From the NCBI RefSeq assembly GCF_003026475.1, contig NZ_PYMC01000009.1, positions 124,001-188,000 on the forward strand: DNA of 64,000 bases, in the 5' to 3' direction. Below, in pieces: positions 63,361 through 64,000 of this stretch. Within the stretch, counting starts at the first letter, position 1. Each line of letters opens with the position of its first letter. A program made the position numbers and the translations under genes. A model generated the notes under the pieces. The model was given only the letters and a program-made list of their open reading frames with translations, made no database searches and had not been told where the DNA came from. The DNA is from Photobacterium lipolyticum (GTDB taxonomy: Bacteria > Pseudomonadota > Gammaproteobacteria > Enterobacterales > Vibrionaceae).

Positions 63361-64000
63361 ATGGAAATGGCGTATTCTGAAGTAATGGCACTACCAGCAA
63401 AAGAACGAGGGCCTTTGCTTAAGCTTCTGGCAGAGTCCGGAGATAATGATGCCTGTTTAGAGTATGCGAAGTTGATTTTTGCAGACAAATACAGCGGCAC
63501 GCCATCAGCAGGACAGTCAAAAGATGAAGCGAAAGCAGAAGCACGTTCAGAGGCAGTAACCTATCTATATGACGCCGCTCGGCGGGGGCACCTGCCAAGC
63601 ATTATTTTGGGACAGGATGCCGTCTTTTTAGGTCGTCGGGGCGCATTTAACAAAGTGCTCTGCAAGGTCAGTTACACAAAGGCGATTGAATTCTTAGATC
63701 TTTGGCTGGCACAAGAGCCGGAACCCGATGATCGTGCACTGGCACTGTTCCGAAAAGGCTTGTGCCTGAAGCTTATGAATGCGGAAACGCCTTGGGATGA
63801 AGTTAAGTTACTTTGGGAGCAATCGGCAAGTCTCGGTGGAGAGCATGGCATTGCAGCCGCAGCACAACTCGGTGTCTGGCATTATGACAATGGATGCTAT
63901 GACGAAGCGATCCCATGGCTTGAAAAAGCCAAGACTGCATCTATGATGGCAGCATCACACCTTATGTTGATCCACAAAAATCATACTAAGTCTGAGGATG
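63361..64000 (+). CDS. Sel1/TPR-repeat-like protein, N-terminal part (cut by window edge)
   Basis: At least 213 residues are in the window. Helical repeats resemble Sel1/TPR units: AVTYLYDAARRGHLPSIILGQDA, KLLWEQSASLGGEHGIAAAAQLGVWHY and EAIPWLEKAKTASMMAASHLMLIHK. It is soluble with no signal peptide. It differs from the membrane-anchored Sel1 protein at 5281-6549. The ATG at 63361 (or the second ATG two codons on) follows GGGAAAATGGA. The function is unknown; such repeats bind partner proteins. Confidence 0.75.
   Translation, partial: MEMAYSEVMALPAKERGPLLKLLAESGDNDACLEYAKLIFADKYSGTPSAGQSKDEAKAEARSEAVTYLYDAARRGHLPSIILGQDAVFLGRRGAFNKVLCKVSYTKAIEFLDLWLAQEPEPDDRALALFRKGLCLKLMNAETPWDEVKLLWEQSASLGGEHGIAAAAQLGVWHYDNGCYDEAIPWLEKAKTASMMAASHLMLIHKNHTKSED

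Overview
The window is the replication-origin region of the secondary chromosome (chromosome II) of a member of the Vibrionaceae. The evidence is direct. There is an RctB initiator gene (42953-44953), the divergent ParA2/ParB2 partition genes, six parS2-type palindromes (TTTACAnTGTAAA), a 23-bp-periodic array of GATC-containing iterons, a DnaA box and an ATCA-rich unwinding region. The vqmR/vqmA quorum-sensing locus next to pdxH, and putA-putP close to the origin, also fit Vibrionaceae chromosome II. Photobacterium or a close relative is my best guess for the genus; this is inference.

Layout. 1-6.6 kb: start of an acetate kinase gene, an HD-GYP phosphodiesterase, an outer-membrane protein, a CatB-like acetyltransferase, a HAD phosphatase and a Sel1-repeat protein. 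6.8-12.5 kb: five-gene MacAB-TolC-like efflux operon (adaptor, outer-membrane channel, two permeases, ATPase). 12.6-20.7 kb: a hydrolase, a DUF2784 protein and the proline-utilisation block (putA, a free-standing ALDH-like domain, putP, and an AraC regulator that may control them). 20.8-21.4 kb: a non-coding locus with RctB-type iterons and a second repeat class shared only with ori2. 21.7-27.4 kb: VqmA box, vqmR sRNA, vqmA, pdxH and dctB-dctD. 27.5-33.1 kb: an island of two decayed IS91-family copies plus a third fragment around a tannase/feruloyl-esterase gene. 33.2-45 kb: parS2 sites, a FapA/DUF342 protein, a PHP phosphatase, tmcA, parB2, parA2, ori2 and rctB. 45.2-54.3 kb: a patatin-type Vd autotransporter and a complete suf operon of the SufU type (sufBCDSU, sufT, a Rieske protein). 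54.3-61.8 kb: glycerol facilitator, PEP-dependent dihydroxyacetone kinase (dhaK, dhaL and a long dhaM with a whole Enzyme I) and the divergent regulator dhaR. 62-64 kb: an unknown gene, three tRNAs (Ser-TGA, Thr-TGT, Gly-TCC) and the start of a repeat protein.

How it fits together. RctB should bind the iterons at ori2 and probably also the distal locus about 21 kb away. An isolated perfect iteron lies at 12.67 kb. ParB2 would bind the parS2 sites, spread over about 12 kb around the origin, and ParA2 would move them. VqmA would activate vqmR through the box at 21737. DhaR has no GAFTGA loop, so it probably activates the dha operon from an ordinary sigma-70 promoter through paired palindromes at 54519 and 54552.

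Most noteworthy: the distal RctB-site locus and its shared 21-bp motif, the lone perfect iteron at 12666, the covarying hairpin at the IS left ends with complementary damage in the two IS copies, the detached ALDH-like gene between putA and putP, and two candidate small RNAs (about 35.4 and 63.1 kb).
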